From Planctomycetes bacterium UBA1662 (lineage in GTDB: Bacteria; Planctomycetota; UBA8108): DNA of 24,036 bases. The DNA lies in contig DCKY01000123.1 of the NCBI GenBank assembly GCA_002320775.1, forward strand, positions 1 to 24,036, in the 5' to 3' direction. The position numbers and the translations under genes are program-made. The notes beneath the pieces are model-generated. The model made no database searches. It was not told where the DNA came from and saw nothing but the letters and a program-made list of their open reading frames with translations. Position 1 is the first letter of the stretch. The number at the start of each line of letters is the position of its first letter. This document shows positions 15,385 to 24,036 of the stretch, in pieces.

Positions 15385-16629
15385 TCAGTAACCGATAAAC
15401 TCCATGAGCTCCTTCTCGCGAAGGATCGGAACCCCGAGACGTTCCGCCACCTTGAACTCGGTGGTCTTCTCGTAGTCCTCGAGAGCCACGAGATAGCTCG
15501 TGTTGATATCCACGTTACCCTTCACCTGCACACCGTAGCCGCTGAGCTTGGCCCTGAGGAAATCCTCGGTCATCTCCTGGCTGGTAAGCTTGGTACCGGC
15601 AAAGACGAAGATCGGCTCTTCTTTCTGATCATAGAAGGGGCTGGTGATCAGGTCGCCGGCGACGATCGGATTCCTCTCGGCATCGACCTGCTCAATGACC
15701 TTGACCTCGGCGGAGATCTCGTCGACCTGGCGAACTTCCACCCGGCCCTTGAACATCTTCTTGCCGCCCTTGATCGGACGATAGACCCTGAAGATCAGGC
15801 CATTCTTGAGATGATTCCTGCGGCCGATATCGACCCAGCCCTTGCCCAACTCATTGGACACATGGACAAGTTTTCCATCAGGCTTGGCATCGGCGAGGGT
15901 CAGGAGCTGACGGTCTTTCGACTGCAGCTTCTTCACGAGAATATGAAGTGTGCTGAGCTCCGAGTCCTTGCGCTGCAACTGGCGGTTGGCGCCCAGCTCT
16001 TTCTCGGTCCACTCTTCCTCTTTATCCTCGAACTCCTGCTTCAGGCGTTCGACAACCGTGAGGTGATTACTCGCGCAGTCCTCAGAAGCCTGCTGCGCCT
16101 CAGCCACCTGGGATCTCTGTTCCTGCAGGTCCTGGGTGAGTGTCTTGATCGTTCCTTCGCGACTTGCGATAGCGGCCGTAAAGGTCTTGTCCGCCTTGTC
16201 GCGCTCCTGAATAGCCGCATCGCGAATACCCTGGTACTCCTTGAAGGTTCCCGGATAAAGAGCGTAGGGCTCGAGCAGGTTGGTGAATACCGGATGGGGC
16301 TTCCTGTTGAGATCCTTGTTGGCCTGGTTGATCGCGGCGAGAACACTCGTGAGCTGATTGGTCTTCAGGTTCTCGATCATGTCGTCGGTGTCGTTGTAAT
16401 TATCAACGAGGTTCACACCAACGATGAGACCCTTCACATCCCTCAGCTCGTTAGCAAGAGTCTTGTTGGCCTCGACGCCATCAGCCACATCGCCTTTCGC
16501 CTTCGTGAGCTTCCCTCTCGCCTCTTCGTGCTCCTGCCTCTCCATGACAAAAAGGACCGTGACAAGCACGAACAACATCATCGCAACAACAAACAGGGTT
16601 AAATAAACAGAGCCTTCTCTTTGGGCCAT
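15385..16629 (-). CDS. Membrane-anchored coiled-coil protein with C-terminal BRCT-like domain
   Basis: This is a 414-residue protein of unknown function. One hydrophobic helix at about 8-28 (VYLTLFVVAMMLFVLVTVLF) follows a ten-residue N-terminus. Residues 30-65 and about 134-245 are Lys/Glu/Gln-rich and predicted coiled coil. Residues 246-335 form a beta-rich module with GWVDIGRRNHLKNGLIFRVY, MFKGRVEVRQV and PIVAGDLITSPFYD, similar in pattern to a domain I associate with planctomycete hypothetical proteins. Residues 338-414 resemble the BRCT domain of NAD-dependent DNA ligases: EPIFVFAGTKLTSQE, YGVQVKGNVDINTSYLVALE and FKVAERLGVPILREKELMEF. The start is ATG 16629, with AGGAGG 7 nt upstream; the frame continues to 16671 without a better start. 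Topology is uncertain, so the BRCT-like module may be cytoplasmic or periplasmic. Confidence 0.82.
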   Translation of the reverse strand: MAQREGSVYLTLFVVAMMLFVLVTVLFVMERQEHEEARGKLTKAKGDVADGVEANKTLANELRDVKGLIVGVNLVDNYNDTDDMIENLKTNQLTSVLAAINQANKDLNRKPHPVFTNLLEPYALYPGTFKEYQGIRDAAIQERDKADKTFTAAIASREGTIKTLTQDLQEQRSQVAEAQQASEDCASNHLTVVERLKQEFEDKEEEWTEKELGANRQLQRKDSELSTLHILVKKLQSKDRQLLTLADAKPDGKLVHVSNELGKGWVDIGRRNHLKNGLIFRVYRPIKGGKKMFKGRVEVRQVDEISAEVKVIEQVDAERNPIVAGDLITSPFYDQKEEPIFVFAGTKLTSQEMTEDFLRAKLSGYGVQVKGNVDINTSYLVALEDYEKTTEFKVAERLGVPILREKELMEFIGY

Positions 16630-16676
16630 GGAGGTTCCTCCTGCATGCAAACAATCCGAAACTGCTCCCATAAAAG

Positions 16677-16697
16677 GAGCGAGCAGGCTGTTCGCTC
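16677..16697. repeat. Inverted repeat upstream of the BRCT-like gene
   Basis: GAGCGA-GCAGGCTGT-TCGCTC is a perfect 6-bp repeat with a 9-base spacer, about 50 bases upstream of the start codon. It overlaps a possible minus-strand promoter (TTGAGC, 18 bases, TTTTAT), so an operator role is conceivable but not shown. Confidence 0.35.
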
Positions 16698-16862
16698 AAC
16701 TTGCTTGGTAATCTTCTATTAAAACGGGTCTAAAAATTCCTGAGACCTAGCTTACGATTTTATGGGTACATGAATACCTGTCAAGGACGGAACAGTAGAT
16801 GGCTCAAAAGGTTTCGTAAACGAAGCCAGCCGCTATGTTCCGAGAAAAAACGCCTATACCCC

Positions 16863-16891
16863 TTGACACGAGGATGTACGACAGGTAAGGA
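16863..16891 (+). promoter_or_regulatory. Sigma-70 promoter for intergenic small RNA candidate
   Basis: The consensus TTGACA (16863-16868) is followed by an optimal 17-base spacer and TAAGGA (16886-16891), which matches TATAAT at three of six positions. Predicted transcription starts near 16898 and would run into the terminator at 16968-16994. Confidence 0.5.
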
Positions 16892-16897
16892 TACCCT

Positions 16898-16994
16898 AAC
16901 AGAGAAGAATATGCAGAGGCACCTTTCTACTCTGGCCTCAGAAACCAGCCAATCCGGCAAATTGAGTCCGTAGAACGCCTTCTACGGGTTTTTT
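16898..16994 (+). ncRNA. Candidate ~97-nt small RNA (or leader-peptide transcript)
   Basis: A promoter with a perfect -35 box and a strong Rho-independent terminator bracket about 97 bases in the divergent region between the BRCT-like gene and coaE. No plus-strand gene lies upstream for the terminator to serve. Internal pairing is possible (GAGGC near 16915 with GCCTC near 16935). A 20-codon frame opens at ATG 16911 (MQRHLSTLASETSQSGKLSP) and stops inside the terminator stem, but its ribosome site (AGAGAAGA) is poor, so I favour an RNA. The 5' end is a prediction from promoter spacing. I recognise no known RNA family. Confidence 0.5.
16968..16994 (+). terminator. Rho-independent terminator of the small RNA candidate
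   Basis: A perfect 7-bp stem CCGTAGA / TCTACGG (16968-16974, 16981-16987) with a 6-base loop ACGCCT is extended by a T-G pair and followed by six T (16989-16994). It has no T-tract in the opposite direction, so it acts on plus-strand transcripts only. Confidence 0.85.
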
Positions 16995-17442
16995 AACCGG
17001 CTAACCAGGGGCGGGAGTAAGGAGTGATAATCCTGTTCGGGGCTGTCCTGGCTGGGTTATTTTCGGGTGCCGAAGCGGTCTGAGCGGCGGATCCGAGCAG
17101 ATATAGCGGTCTTCGAGCGAAAGCGGGGGGACTGCTGAAAAGAGAAGCTGAAGAGAAAACCGAACTGCTGATGGATCAAGTGTTTCAACCGGCCTCACCC
17201 GGCCGGGGCAAAATACGCCTGATCCCCCGCCTGGAGACGGGTGGAAGGATCTCTCTGTAAGGCGATCGATTCGCGGCTCGGAACACTTTCCAAGTCTTTT
17301 ATTTCCATACCTACAATTTGTTAATGCCAGCCGGAAGCTGTTCCTGAACTGCGGGAAGAGTAGCTCGACTGGATGAATGCCCGGACCGCCCCGGCTGCTT
17401 TATGCGTGAAGCCCGGGGGAAGGGCAGATTGCAGAGTTTCAT
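16995..17442. other. Non-coding leader region upstream of coaE
   Basis: About 450 bases have no credible gene. A perfect CCGGCC-TCACCC-GGCCGG hairpin lies at 17189-17206. A good -10 element, TACAAT at 17312-17317, has only weak -35 candidates (TTTCCA or TTCCAA, 18-19 bases upstream). If it is used, the coaE-rho transcript would have a leader of about 120 nt. Confidence 0.35.
17312..17317 (+). promoter_or_regulatory. Possible -10 element for coaE-rho
   Basis: TACAAT matches the -10 consensus at five of six positions and sits in an A/T-rich pocket about 125 bases before the coaE start codon. The -35 partner is poor, so this is a weak prediction. Confidence 0.3.
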
Positions 17443-18048
17443 ATGATACTGGGCATTCTCGGCGGTATCGGTTCAGGCAAGAGCACCGTGACCCAGATGT
17501 TCGCGGACCTTGGAGCAAAAACTCTGGATGCCGATGCGATCGCTCACGAGCTCATCGAACGGGAAGATACGAAGTCGACTCTGCGACAGTGGTGGGGAGA
17601 TGAAATCATCTCGGAGGATGGGACAGTGGACCGGACGAAGATTGCCGAACGGGTTTTTTCCGATGCAGAGGAACTGGTCCGCCTGGAAAAGCTCCTCCAC
17701 CCCGAAGTCAGGGCGCGCATTGAAGAGAAGATTAGTGAATTCAAAGAGAACAACGGAAAATTCCTGGTACTGGATGTACCGCTGCTGGCCTCCTCGACCC
17801 TCCGTGATGTCTGCGATGAGATCCTCTTCGTCAACTCAACCGAGGCGCTTCGAGAAACCCGGGTCAAGGTAAGAGGCTGGGCTCCTGATGAACTGAAACG
17901 CAGAGAGGCGCAGCAGGTTCCCGAAAGCGACAAGAAGATTCTGGCTAATTCCATTATTAACAATTCAGGCAGTCTGAATGAAACACGTCAGCAGGTTGAA
18001 GATCTCTATGAGAGCCTGCTGGCTATCGATTTTACAGAGAGAGAGTGA
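17443..18048 (+). CDS. coaE: Dephospho-CoA kinase CoaE
   Basis: CoaE phosphorylates the 3'-hydroxyl of dephospho-CoA, the last step of coenzyme A synthesis in the cytosol. The 201 residues fit the family. The P-loop GILGGIGSGKSTV is at 4-16, followed by the substrate-binding GAKTLDADAIAHELIE (25-40). LVLDVPLLAS (about 108-117) is the conserved [VL]xxxPLL element, and RVKVRGWAPDELKRREAQQ in the lid region gives the arginine-rich RxxxR motif. The C-terminus has the usual ADxxIxN-like LANSIINNSG. The ATG at 17443 starts directly at the P-loop strand, as expected, although its ribosome site is weak. rho begins 7 bases after its stop, so the two are very probably co-transcribed. Confidence 0.95.
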   Translation: MILGILGGIGSGKSTVTQMFADLGAKTLDADAIAHELIEREDTKSTLRQWWGDEIISEDGTVDRTKIAERVFSDAEELVRLEKLLHPEVRARIEEKISEFKENNGKFLVLDVPLLASSTLRDVCDEILFVNSTEALRETRVKVRGWAPDELKRREAQQVPESDKKILANSIINNSGSLNETRQQVEDLYESLLAIDFTERE

Positions 18049-18055
18049 GCAGGAC

Positions 18056-19510
<1,455 letters not shown>

Positions 19511-19525
19511 TACCGGAAGGCCGGC

Positions 19526-20911
19526 TCAGCGTGACTTTCTGCGAAGCCAGACGACCTGCTGCATCGTCTTGGGATTCAGGCCCTCGTCATCGACCATTCG
19601 TATGGTCAACCTGAGAGCGGCTGGCATGTAGGCAGCCTTGTAGCGCACGCCGGGCTGATCTTTCCCCCCCCACAGGGTGCTGTCGATATCCTCGACGAAT
19701 TCAAGCATGCCGTTGATGTTGGTCTTGACCGTATAGTCGCCGGCGGGGAAGGCCGCCAGGCGCCCTGCTATGTTACCGCCCGCTTTCTGTCCTCCACGCT
19801 CGGCCTCGGTGAAGATGTACACCTTGTCACCCGGAACCAGCTCGGCAAAGCTGATGTTGGGATTGCCGGTGAAGCCAACCCTGACAGACTGCGGCCGGCG
19901 GCCGGCGTTGCGGGCGACGTTGGAGTCACCCCAGACGGCCGTCTGGGCGATCGCCAGGGGAAACTTCTCGGCAATCTTGACGCTGCCGTAACCGAATTTC
20001 TTGGTGTAGATGTAGCCCTTACCAATCTTCGTTCTCTTGGGACGCGTGGCGAGCTCTACGGGATCCTTGTAGTCCTCTTCAGGTGTGCGGAACTTAGGAG
20101 CTCCCTTCCTGCGGCTTCGCTGGAAAGGGTTGTCGCTCATGTACTCGACCCGGAAATCGGTAACGTTGGTCGCCACCTCGATGATTCGCCGGGTGATGGG
20201 ATACTTGTTGAAGTTGGTGACCAGCTTGCTGTCGATACGGAAGAAACGAACAATTTTATAGAGCACAAGGTCACGAACTTTGTCCATCTCTACGCTGTCG
20301 GGCGGCTGGGGGACCCCGTTCTTCCAGGGCTTGGCTGGGTCGGCAAGAATATACTCGATGTTCGCCTCTCGGACCTGACCTTCTATATAGGTCATTCCCC
20401 GAAAATAGACCTGGTAGGCATCATGGATCTTGGCCGACCTGTCCCCATCCATAAACTGCTGTTTTTCCCGGCTCTCGTAGTGGCGCTGAAGGATGTGGGC
20501 AAACTCGTCGTATTCTTTGATCACCCCGCCATCGACGACACCGAAGCCATGCTCATCCCTGGTATCGGCAATCTCCTCTCCCATCTCAAAGTGGAAATTC
20601 CGCCGGCCGGCTCCTCCCCTCCCATCGGAATAGAACTCCAGCTCCTGGGTAGGGATCCAGGCCGCGAAATCGTTCTTAACCGTATTCAGGGCCAACCGGA
20701 AACGATTGTAGACCTCGACCTTCTGCAGCGTGCTGGTGTAGGTCTCCTGGGCGCTCGTCGACACCATCATGATCATGATGGAGAGAATCGCCGAGAGGGC
20801 GAGGGCAACCATCAGCTCGATGAGAGTAAAACCCTGCTCCGGCCCGCCCCTTCGACTGGGATCCGGCATCGGCTGGGAACTCATATTTTCACCTGACTCT
20901 TCACGCATCAT
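19526..20911 (-). CDS. Type II secretion-like minor pseudopilin (GspJ-like, enlarged)
   Basis: The prepilin leader ends in G|FTLIELMVALALSAILSIMI, with predicted peptidase cleavage after Gly27 and the conserved Glu five residues later. The early region (VYNRFRLALNTVKNDFAAWI) fits GspJ or PilW-type minor pseudopilins. At 461 residues it is about twice the usual GspJ size; the extra sequence is hydrophilic and beta-rich with no motif I recognise. The ATG at 20911 overlaps the upstream stop as ATGA; an in-frame ATG at 20884 with AGGTGA just upstream is an alternative start. It is the last gene of five overlapping pseudopilin genes and converges on rho with only 15 bases between stops. The J assignment rests on order and general features. 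Confidence 0.8.
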   Translation of the reverse strand: MMREESGENMSSQPMPDPSRRGGPEQGFTLIELMVALALSAILSIMIMMVSTSAQETYTSTLQKVEVYNRFRLALNTVKNDFAAWIPTQELEFYSDGRGGAGRRNFHFEMGEEIADTRDEHGFGVVDGGVIKEYDEFAHILQRHYESREKQQFMDGDRSAKIHDAYQVYFRGMTYIEGQVREANIEYILADPAKPWKNGVPQPPDSVEMDKVRDLVLYKIVRFFRIDSKLVTNFNKYPITRRIIEVATNVTDFRVEYMSDNPFQRSRRKGAPKFRTPEEDYKDPVELATRPKRTKIGKGYIYTKKFGYGSVKIAEKFPLAIAQTAVWGDSNVARNAGRRPQSVRVGFTGNPNISFAELVPGDKVYIFTEAERGGQKAGGNIAGRLAAFPAGDYTVKTNINGMLEFVEDIDSTLWGGKDQPGVRYKAAYMPAALRLTIRMVDDEGLNPKTMQQVVWLRRKSR

Positions 20912-21795
20912 ATCGCAGCCTCAAAATACACCTTCATAATCGGTTCGATCGTTTCATCCGCTCTCAGCGGGCGCTCGGGGAACCCCCGGTAGATCAACAC
21001 CGTGAAATGATAAAGCTTATTGGCCGGTTGATAGGAGCGGTCCTCGGAAGCATCCGCATCGTAGTAGCTGTTTCGGACCTTGATGGCGAAGGAGTACTGA
21101 CGAAGCGTCTCGATGGTCATGTCCTTCAGAACACGCTTTTCCAGGAGGAAATCCTCAGAGAAATCCGCATCCCTGGGATCGCCGCCGGGAATGAGCTTCT
21201 GGCCCAGCCTGTAGACCTTCTCGACACGGAAGGTGCGCTGAACATCCCCGTCAGAGTCCTCTTTCTGAAAATCATCTCCATCATCATCCGCCGCCAGCGC
21301 GTTGCCGCCCCCATTCGCCCTCCTGTCGGTCTCCGGATAGAGGAAGAGCTTTCCGCGCCTGAGAGAATCAGCCCGTCTCTTGGCCCCCGGGAACTTCCGT
21401 CCGCTCTTGAATCGCGGCAGGAGAATATAATAGTCGTCCTTGACGTCATGAAGCTTGGGATCCGAAGGGACCGCGTCCATAACTCCATCGTGGCGCAGGA
21501 TGAAATAGGCATGGCCCTGCTGCTTCGAAAGTCCCTTGCTGTTTCGAATTCCACTTCGAATCGCATCGACAACCGACTGGGCGATCACCACCGAGTTCGA
21601 GGCCTCCACCACCGTCCTGCCGGCCTTGATGGCCACGGGAAACAGGGCCAGGATCCCCACCAGGCCAAGGGTCAGGATCGAGGTGGCGATGAGGATTTCG
21701 ATCAGGGTAAAACCATCCGCCCGCTCATCCTGGCGAACTTCACGGAAGCCGTCTCCGTGAGAGCCGAATCTGTCTGCAATCGATTTATTGGACAT
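20908..21795 (-). CDS. Type II secretion-like minor pseudopilin (GspI/PilV-like)
   Basis: This is a 295-residue prepilin-type protein. A 28-residue charged leader ends in DG|FTLIEILIATSILTLGLVGI, followed by LFPVAIKAGRTVVEASNSVV, the pattern seen in GspI/PilV pseudopilins where a long hydrophobic helix leads into an amphipathic one. The soluble part (about 70-295) is larger than in classical GspI (~120 residues) and unrecognised. The ATG at 21795 overlaps the upstream stop in a TGATG arrangement; a GTG directly before it (21798) would add one residue. It overlaps the downstream GspJ-like gene by four bases. Its role would be at the tip of the secretion pseudopilus. Confidence 0.82.
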   Translation of the reverse strand: MSNKSIADRFGSHGDGFREVRQDERADGFTLIEILIATSILTLGLVGILALFPVAIKAGRTVVEASNSVVIAQSVVDAIRSGIRNSKGLSKQQGHAYFILRHDGVMDAVPSDPKLHDVKDDYYILLPRFKSGRKFPGAKRRADSLRRGKLFLYPETDRRANGGGNALAADDDGDDFQKEDSDGDVQRTFRVEKVYRLGQKLIPGGDPRDADFSEDFLLEKRVLKDMTIETLRQYSFAIKVRNSYYDADASEDRSYQPANKLYHFTVLIYRGFPERPLRADETIEPIMKVYFEAAI

Positions 21796-22667
21796 CACTT
21801 TTTCGACTTCCTCCGGCCTGAACGGCGCGAGGATTCGGCCTCGGCCTTGAACTTGTTCACAGCGCTCACATCTCCGCGTTTTCTCGGGAAATCGGCCAGC
21901 GGAACAACCTTGCTCCGAATCTGGCCGGTTGGCCTCACATCGATAAAGCAGGCTGGGGTCGCATCCAATTGGAGGATCACCACATCGGAAGTCCTGGGCC
22001 TGCTGTCCTCATCCCCATTGTAGACCGAGGTGGGGACATCGCTGCAGCCATCACTGAAAACCAGGGTTCCGTTACGATTGAACGTAATCTTGAACAGACC
22101 GGCGGTCCTGTACTTGGGACGACTTCTGGTGGTCGTCCCGCTGCTTGTTCTCCTGGCGCGGGAACCCCGGCGGGCGCGGCTCTTGGGCTTTGGAGCGGCC
22201 GCCTTCTCTTTAGACACCCACTTCTGGAACGGCGGAATGGTCAATCCATCGCCGATGGCTTTCCCCGCATTATCATGCTCGGGGTTGTAACTCGATGTCC
22301 CCCTGGCAAACCCGAGGGCGTACCACATCGTGGGATCGCTCTCGCCTAGAGGTGAATTGCCGGGATTCCAGACGTCATAGTCGATGAATTCCTTGCGCAG
22401 CTCATCAAAGACCCGGGGGCCTTCGCGAAAGAAAACCACGCTGATGTCACGGCGCTGGTTGACCGCCTGCAGGCGGGCCATATTGAAAATATTACCAAAC
22501 TGGCCTCTCACTCCCTCGAGCTGACGGTTCTTCATGAAATCGGCAATCGTCGGCCCCATGATTCCCGAGGCCATGATGATGATCGCCACCACGACCATCA
22601 ATTCGATCATCGTAAAGCCGTCGCGAGAGCGAATCCCGTTGTCTCTTTTCAACTGCCTAAAACTCAT
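21795..22667 (-). CDS. Type II secretion-like minor pseudopilin (GspH-like) with basic insert
   Basis: This is a 290-residue protein with prepilin cleavage site DG|FTMIELMVVVAIIIMASGIM (after Gly17). The following helix (FMKNRQLEGVRGQFGNIFNM, then ARLQAVNQRRDISVVF) fits GspH/FimT pseudopilins, and FKITFNRNGTLVFSDGCSD near 192-210 resembles their C-terminal strand region. Residues 153-187 are a low-complexity basic insertion (Lys/Arg/Ser/Pro/Ala), and the C-terminus is again Arg/Lys-rich. The start is ATG 22667, which overlaps the upstream gene's last codons; the open frame upstream of it has no leader-like sequence. It is third in the five-gene chain. Confidence 0.83.
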   Translation of the reverse strand: MSFRQLKRDNGIRSRDGFTMIELMVVVAIIIMASGIMGPTIADFMKNRQLEGVRGQFGNIFNMARLQAVNQRRDISVVFFREGPRVFDELRKEFIDYDVWNPGNSPLGESDPTMWYALGFARGTSSYNPEHDNAGKAIGDGLTIPPFQKWVSKEKAAAPKPKSRARRGSRARRTSSGTTTRSRPKYRTAGLFKITFNRNGTLVFSDGCSDVPTSVYNGDEDSRPRTSDVVILQLDATPACFIDVRPTGQIRSKVVPLADFPRKRGDVSAVNKFKAEAESSRRSGRRKSKK

Positions 22668-23331
22668 TGTAGCTCTCTTCCTCTTCCTCGGAAGATTCCT
22701 CCTCCACACGAAGATCCTCGTCTTCAGCGGCTTCCCGCATACCAAGAGACCAGATCTCGTAATTGGAATCAAAGCCCACCGTAAACCTCCAGCGGGCGTA
22801 ATCAGAGTCAGGATCGCTCGCCGGGTCATCCGCGGGGATATTCCTGCTGCCGGTCAGGTTGTCGTAGTGAACCGGCTCTCCATGCCCATCGATGATGTAG
22901 ATGATGCCCTCTTCATCCGTCCTGAGGTCGGCTTTTTCAAACTGAGCCACGGGCTCCCGCTTGTCCTCCTGCAGTTCCCCCGCGATAAAGGTTCGCTCAA
23001 ACACATCAGAGGTCAGCTGATGATAAAGAGCCGCCGAGCCCTTGAGAACCTGGCCCTGGATCTCCACCGCCGTATCGAATCCATCCTCAGGCAAGGTGCC
23101 TTTTTTCCGATAGTAGTCGGCGATATACAGGTTCAGCCGCTCGACGAGAGCCTTTGTAGCCTCGTCCTTAGCCCCCTTCTGGATCGAGCCCATGGCGATC
23201 AGCACCATTCCGGCCAGGACGCCTATGATCGACATGACGATCAGGATCTCTATAAGCGTAAAGCCGGAGCTTCTACGCCCCGAGCTCAAAATGAGACTCG
23301 AGCCGTTATCAGGAGTTCGAGATGTCATCAT
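22657..23331 (-). CDS. Type II secretion-like pseudopilin (GspG-like, second copy)
   Basis: This is a 224-residue pseudopilin with leader ending SSG|FTLIEILIVMSIIGVLAGMV (cleavage after Gly23). A GspG-style amphipathic helix follows (KDEATKALVERLNLYIADYY) with RKKGTLPEDG, and the C-terminal region has YEIWSLGM. The last ~25 residues are almost entirely acidic (EDEDLRVEEESSEEEEE). ATG ATG at 23331/23328 is the likely start; it overlaps the end of the first GspG-like gene by about 20 bases, so coupling is likely. Two adjacent G-type genes suggest duplication and divergence, the first being closer to the classical major pseudopilin. Confidence 0.83.
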   Translation of the reverse strand: MMTSRTPDNGSSLILSSGRRSSGFTLIEILIVMSIIGVLAGMVLIAMGSIQKGAKDEATKALVERLNLYIADYYRKKGTLPEDGFDTAVEIQGQVLKGSAALYHQLTSDVFERTFIAGELQEDKREPVAQFEKADLRTDEEGIIYIIDGHGEPVHYDNLTGSRNIPADDPASDPDSDYARWRFTVGFDSNYEIWSLGMREAAEDEDLRVEEESSEEEEESYNEF

Positions 23332-23968
23332 TGTCTTCTTCGTCTTCAGCCTCATCGCCCAGGACCGTTCCATCTTCTCCATCCGGTCCCAGGGAATAGA
23401 AATCATAGCTGCGGGAATTCAGCATCCAGGTCTGCGATTTTCTCCCCCTGTTGCAGCGGTAGATGTAAGCGTTCCGCCATGCATCGGTGTAGTACTTCTG
23501 AACCTTGGGATCTTCCCGTTCACCTCGAGTCGCGGGAATCCAGCGATCCTGGGCTTCATCGTTATCTTCATCCCAGTCATCATCTTCGACAACGATCCGA
23601 TCGTTGCTCAGCTTCAGGTAGGGCGAGCTTCGTCCGCCCGGTCCCCTCGGCTTCGGATCACCCAGCAGCCGGTTGTAGAGAATCGGGAACTGGTTGTCAT
23701 CCGAGGTAAGCTTTTCCTTCTCGATTCCCGGGTAGATCTTCTCATCGGTCTGGTATCTGTCAATCGCCTGGGTGAACTGGGAGACCTCGGTTCGCGTCTG
23801 GGCCTGCTTGGTCTTTTCCTGCACGACACGGATGCCGGCAAAACTCATCGAGGCGAGGATGGCGATGATACTGATGACGATCAGCACCTCCACAAGGGTG
23901 AAGCCCTGCTCCAACTGTCCACGCGGGGCTACCGCGAAACGCCTGAAAGTGAAAGACTTCTGCTCCAT
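23309..23968 (-). CDS. Type II secretion-like major pseudopilin (GspG-like)
   Basis: This is a 219-residue protein. The prepilin leader ends QG|FTLVEVLIVISIIAILASMS (after Gly22), with KTKQAQTRTEVSQFTQAIDRY as the following GspG helix. The C-terminal part has the family pattern DAWRNAYIYR, then YDFYSLGPDGEDGT and an acidic end with DDIS, where GspG proteins bind calcium. A ~40-residue acidic insertion (VVEDDDWDEDNDEAQD) makes it longer than the usual ~140. The start ATG at 23968 has AGGAG 6 nt upstream; the frame stays open to 24034 but without a ribosome site. It is the first of five overlapping genes. The secretion ATPase and platform genes are not in the window. Confidence 0.87.
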   Translation of the reverse strand: MEQKSFTFRRFAVAPRGQLEQGFTLVEVLIVISIIAILASMSFAGIRVVQEKTKQAQTRTEVSQFTQAIDRYQTDEKIYPGIEKEKLTSDDNQFPILYNRLLGDPKPRGPGGRSSPYLKLSNDRIVVEDDDWDEDNDEAQDRWIPATRGEREDPKVQKYYTDAWRNAYIYRCNRGRKSQTWMLNSRSYDFYSLGPDGEDGTVLGDEAEDEEDNDDISNS

Positions 23969-24036
23969 GCCTGGCTCCTGAAGAATAATAGACTGACTAA
24001 AACAAACTACCGGGGCAAACCCGCGCCGGCTCAAAC

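Noticed and set aside
16770..16973. 67-codon plus-strand open frame overlapping the small RNA candidate
   Set aside because: It starts upstream of the predicted promoter, has no ribosome site and looks random in composition; only its last 20 codons lie in the predicted transcript.
22534..23709. 391-codon plus-strand open frame
   Set aside because: It runs antisense across two pseudopilin genes with a His/Arg/Ser-rich unrecognisable product.

Overview
The window reads as a stretch of chromosomal core genome from a Gram-negative bacterium, most likely a planctomycete or close PVC relative. That placement is inference. It rests on a coaE-rho gene pair, a TatC with a very large first periplasmic loop, a membrane-anchored coiled-coil protein whose middle domain resembles one I associate with planctomycete hypothetical proteins, OmpA-type lipoproteins (so an outer membrane is present) and type II secretion-like pseudopilins. 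I see no prophage, insertion sequence, CRISPR array, tRNA or rRNA.

Layout. From 1 to 16.6 kb every protein gene is on the minus strand. Bases 1-3075 hold dnaG-rpoD, the macromolecular-synthesis arrangement, with rpoD running off the left edge. Bases 3506-4441 hold rsmA. Two tandem OmpA/Pal-like lipoproteins lie at 4575-5918 and end in a very strong terminator. An unusual acidic membrane protein with an excisionase-like HTH, plus a small signal-anchored protein, lies at 6218-7476. dnaA-recG is at 7840-11538, preceded by about 1.05 kb of non-coding DNA that could hold an origin, although it has no canonical DnaA boxes. tatC and a divergent YchF-like P-loop protein overlap at 12592-15005. A membrane-anchored coiled-coil protein with a C-terminal BRCT-like module is at 15385-16629.

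The strand then switches. A 770-base divergent intergenic region contains a good candidate for a free-standing ~97-nt small RNA on the plus strand, followed by coaE and rho (17443-19510). Converging on rho, with only 15 bases between stop codons, is a five-gene chain of overlapping minus-strand pseudopilin genes (19526-23968) in the order G, G, H, I, J.

Functionally the window is mostly housekeeping: replication initiation (DnaA), priming (DnaG), fork rescue (RecG), transcription initiation and termination (RpoD, Rho), 16S rRNA methylation (RsmA), CoA synthesis (CoaE), protein export (TatC, pseudopilins) and envelope lipoproteins. The most unusual items are the expanded TatC loop, the membrane-anchored BRCT-like protein, the HTH-acidic-transmembrane protein, the degenerate G-motifs of the YchF-like protein, the altered DNA-recognition signature of DnaA and the intergenic small RNA candidate. 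I found no clearly new multi-gene system.
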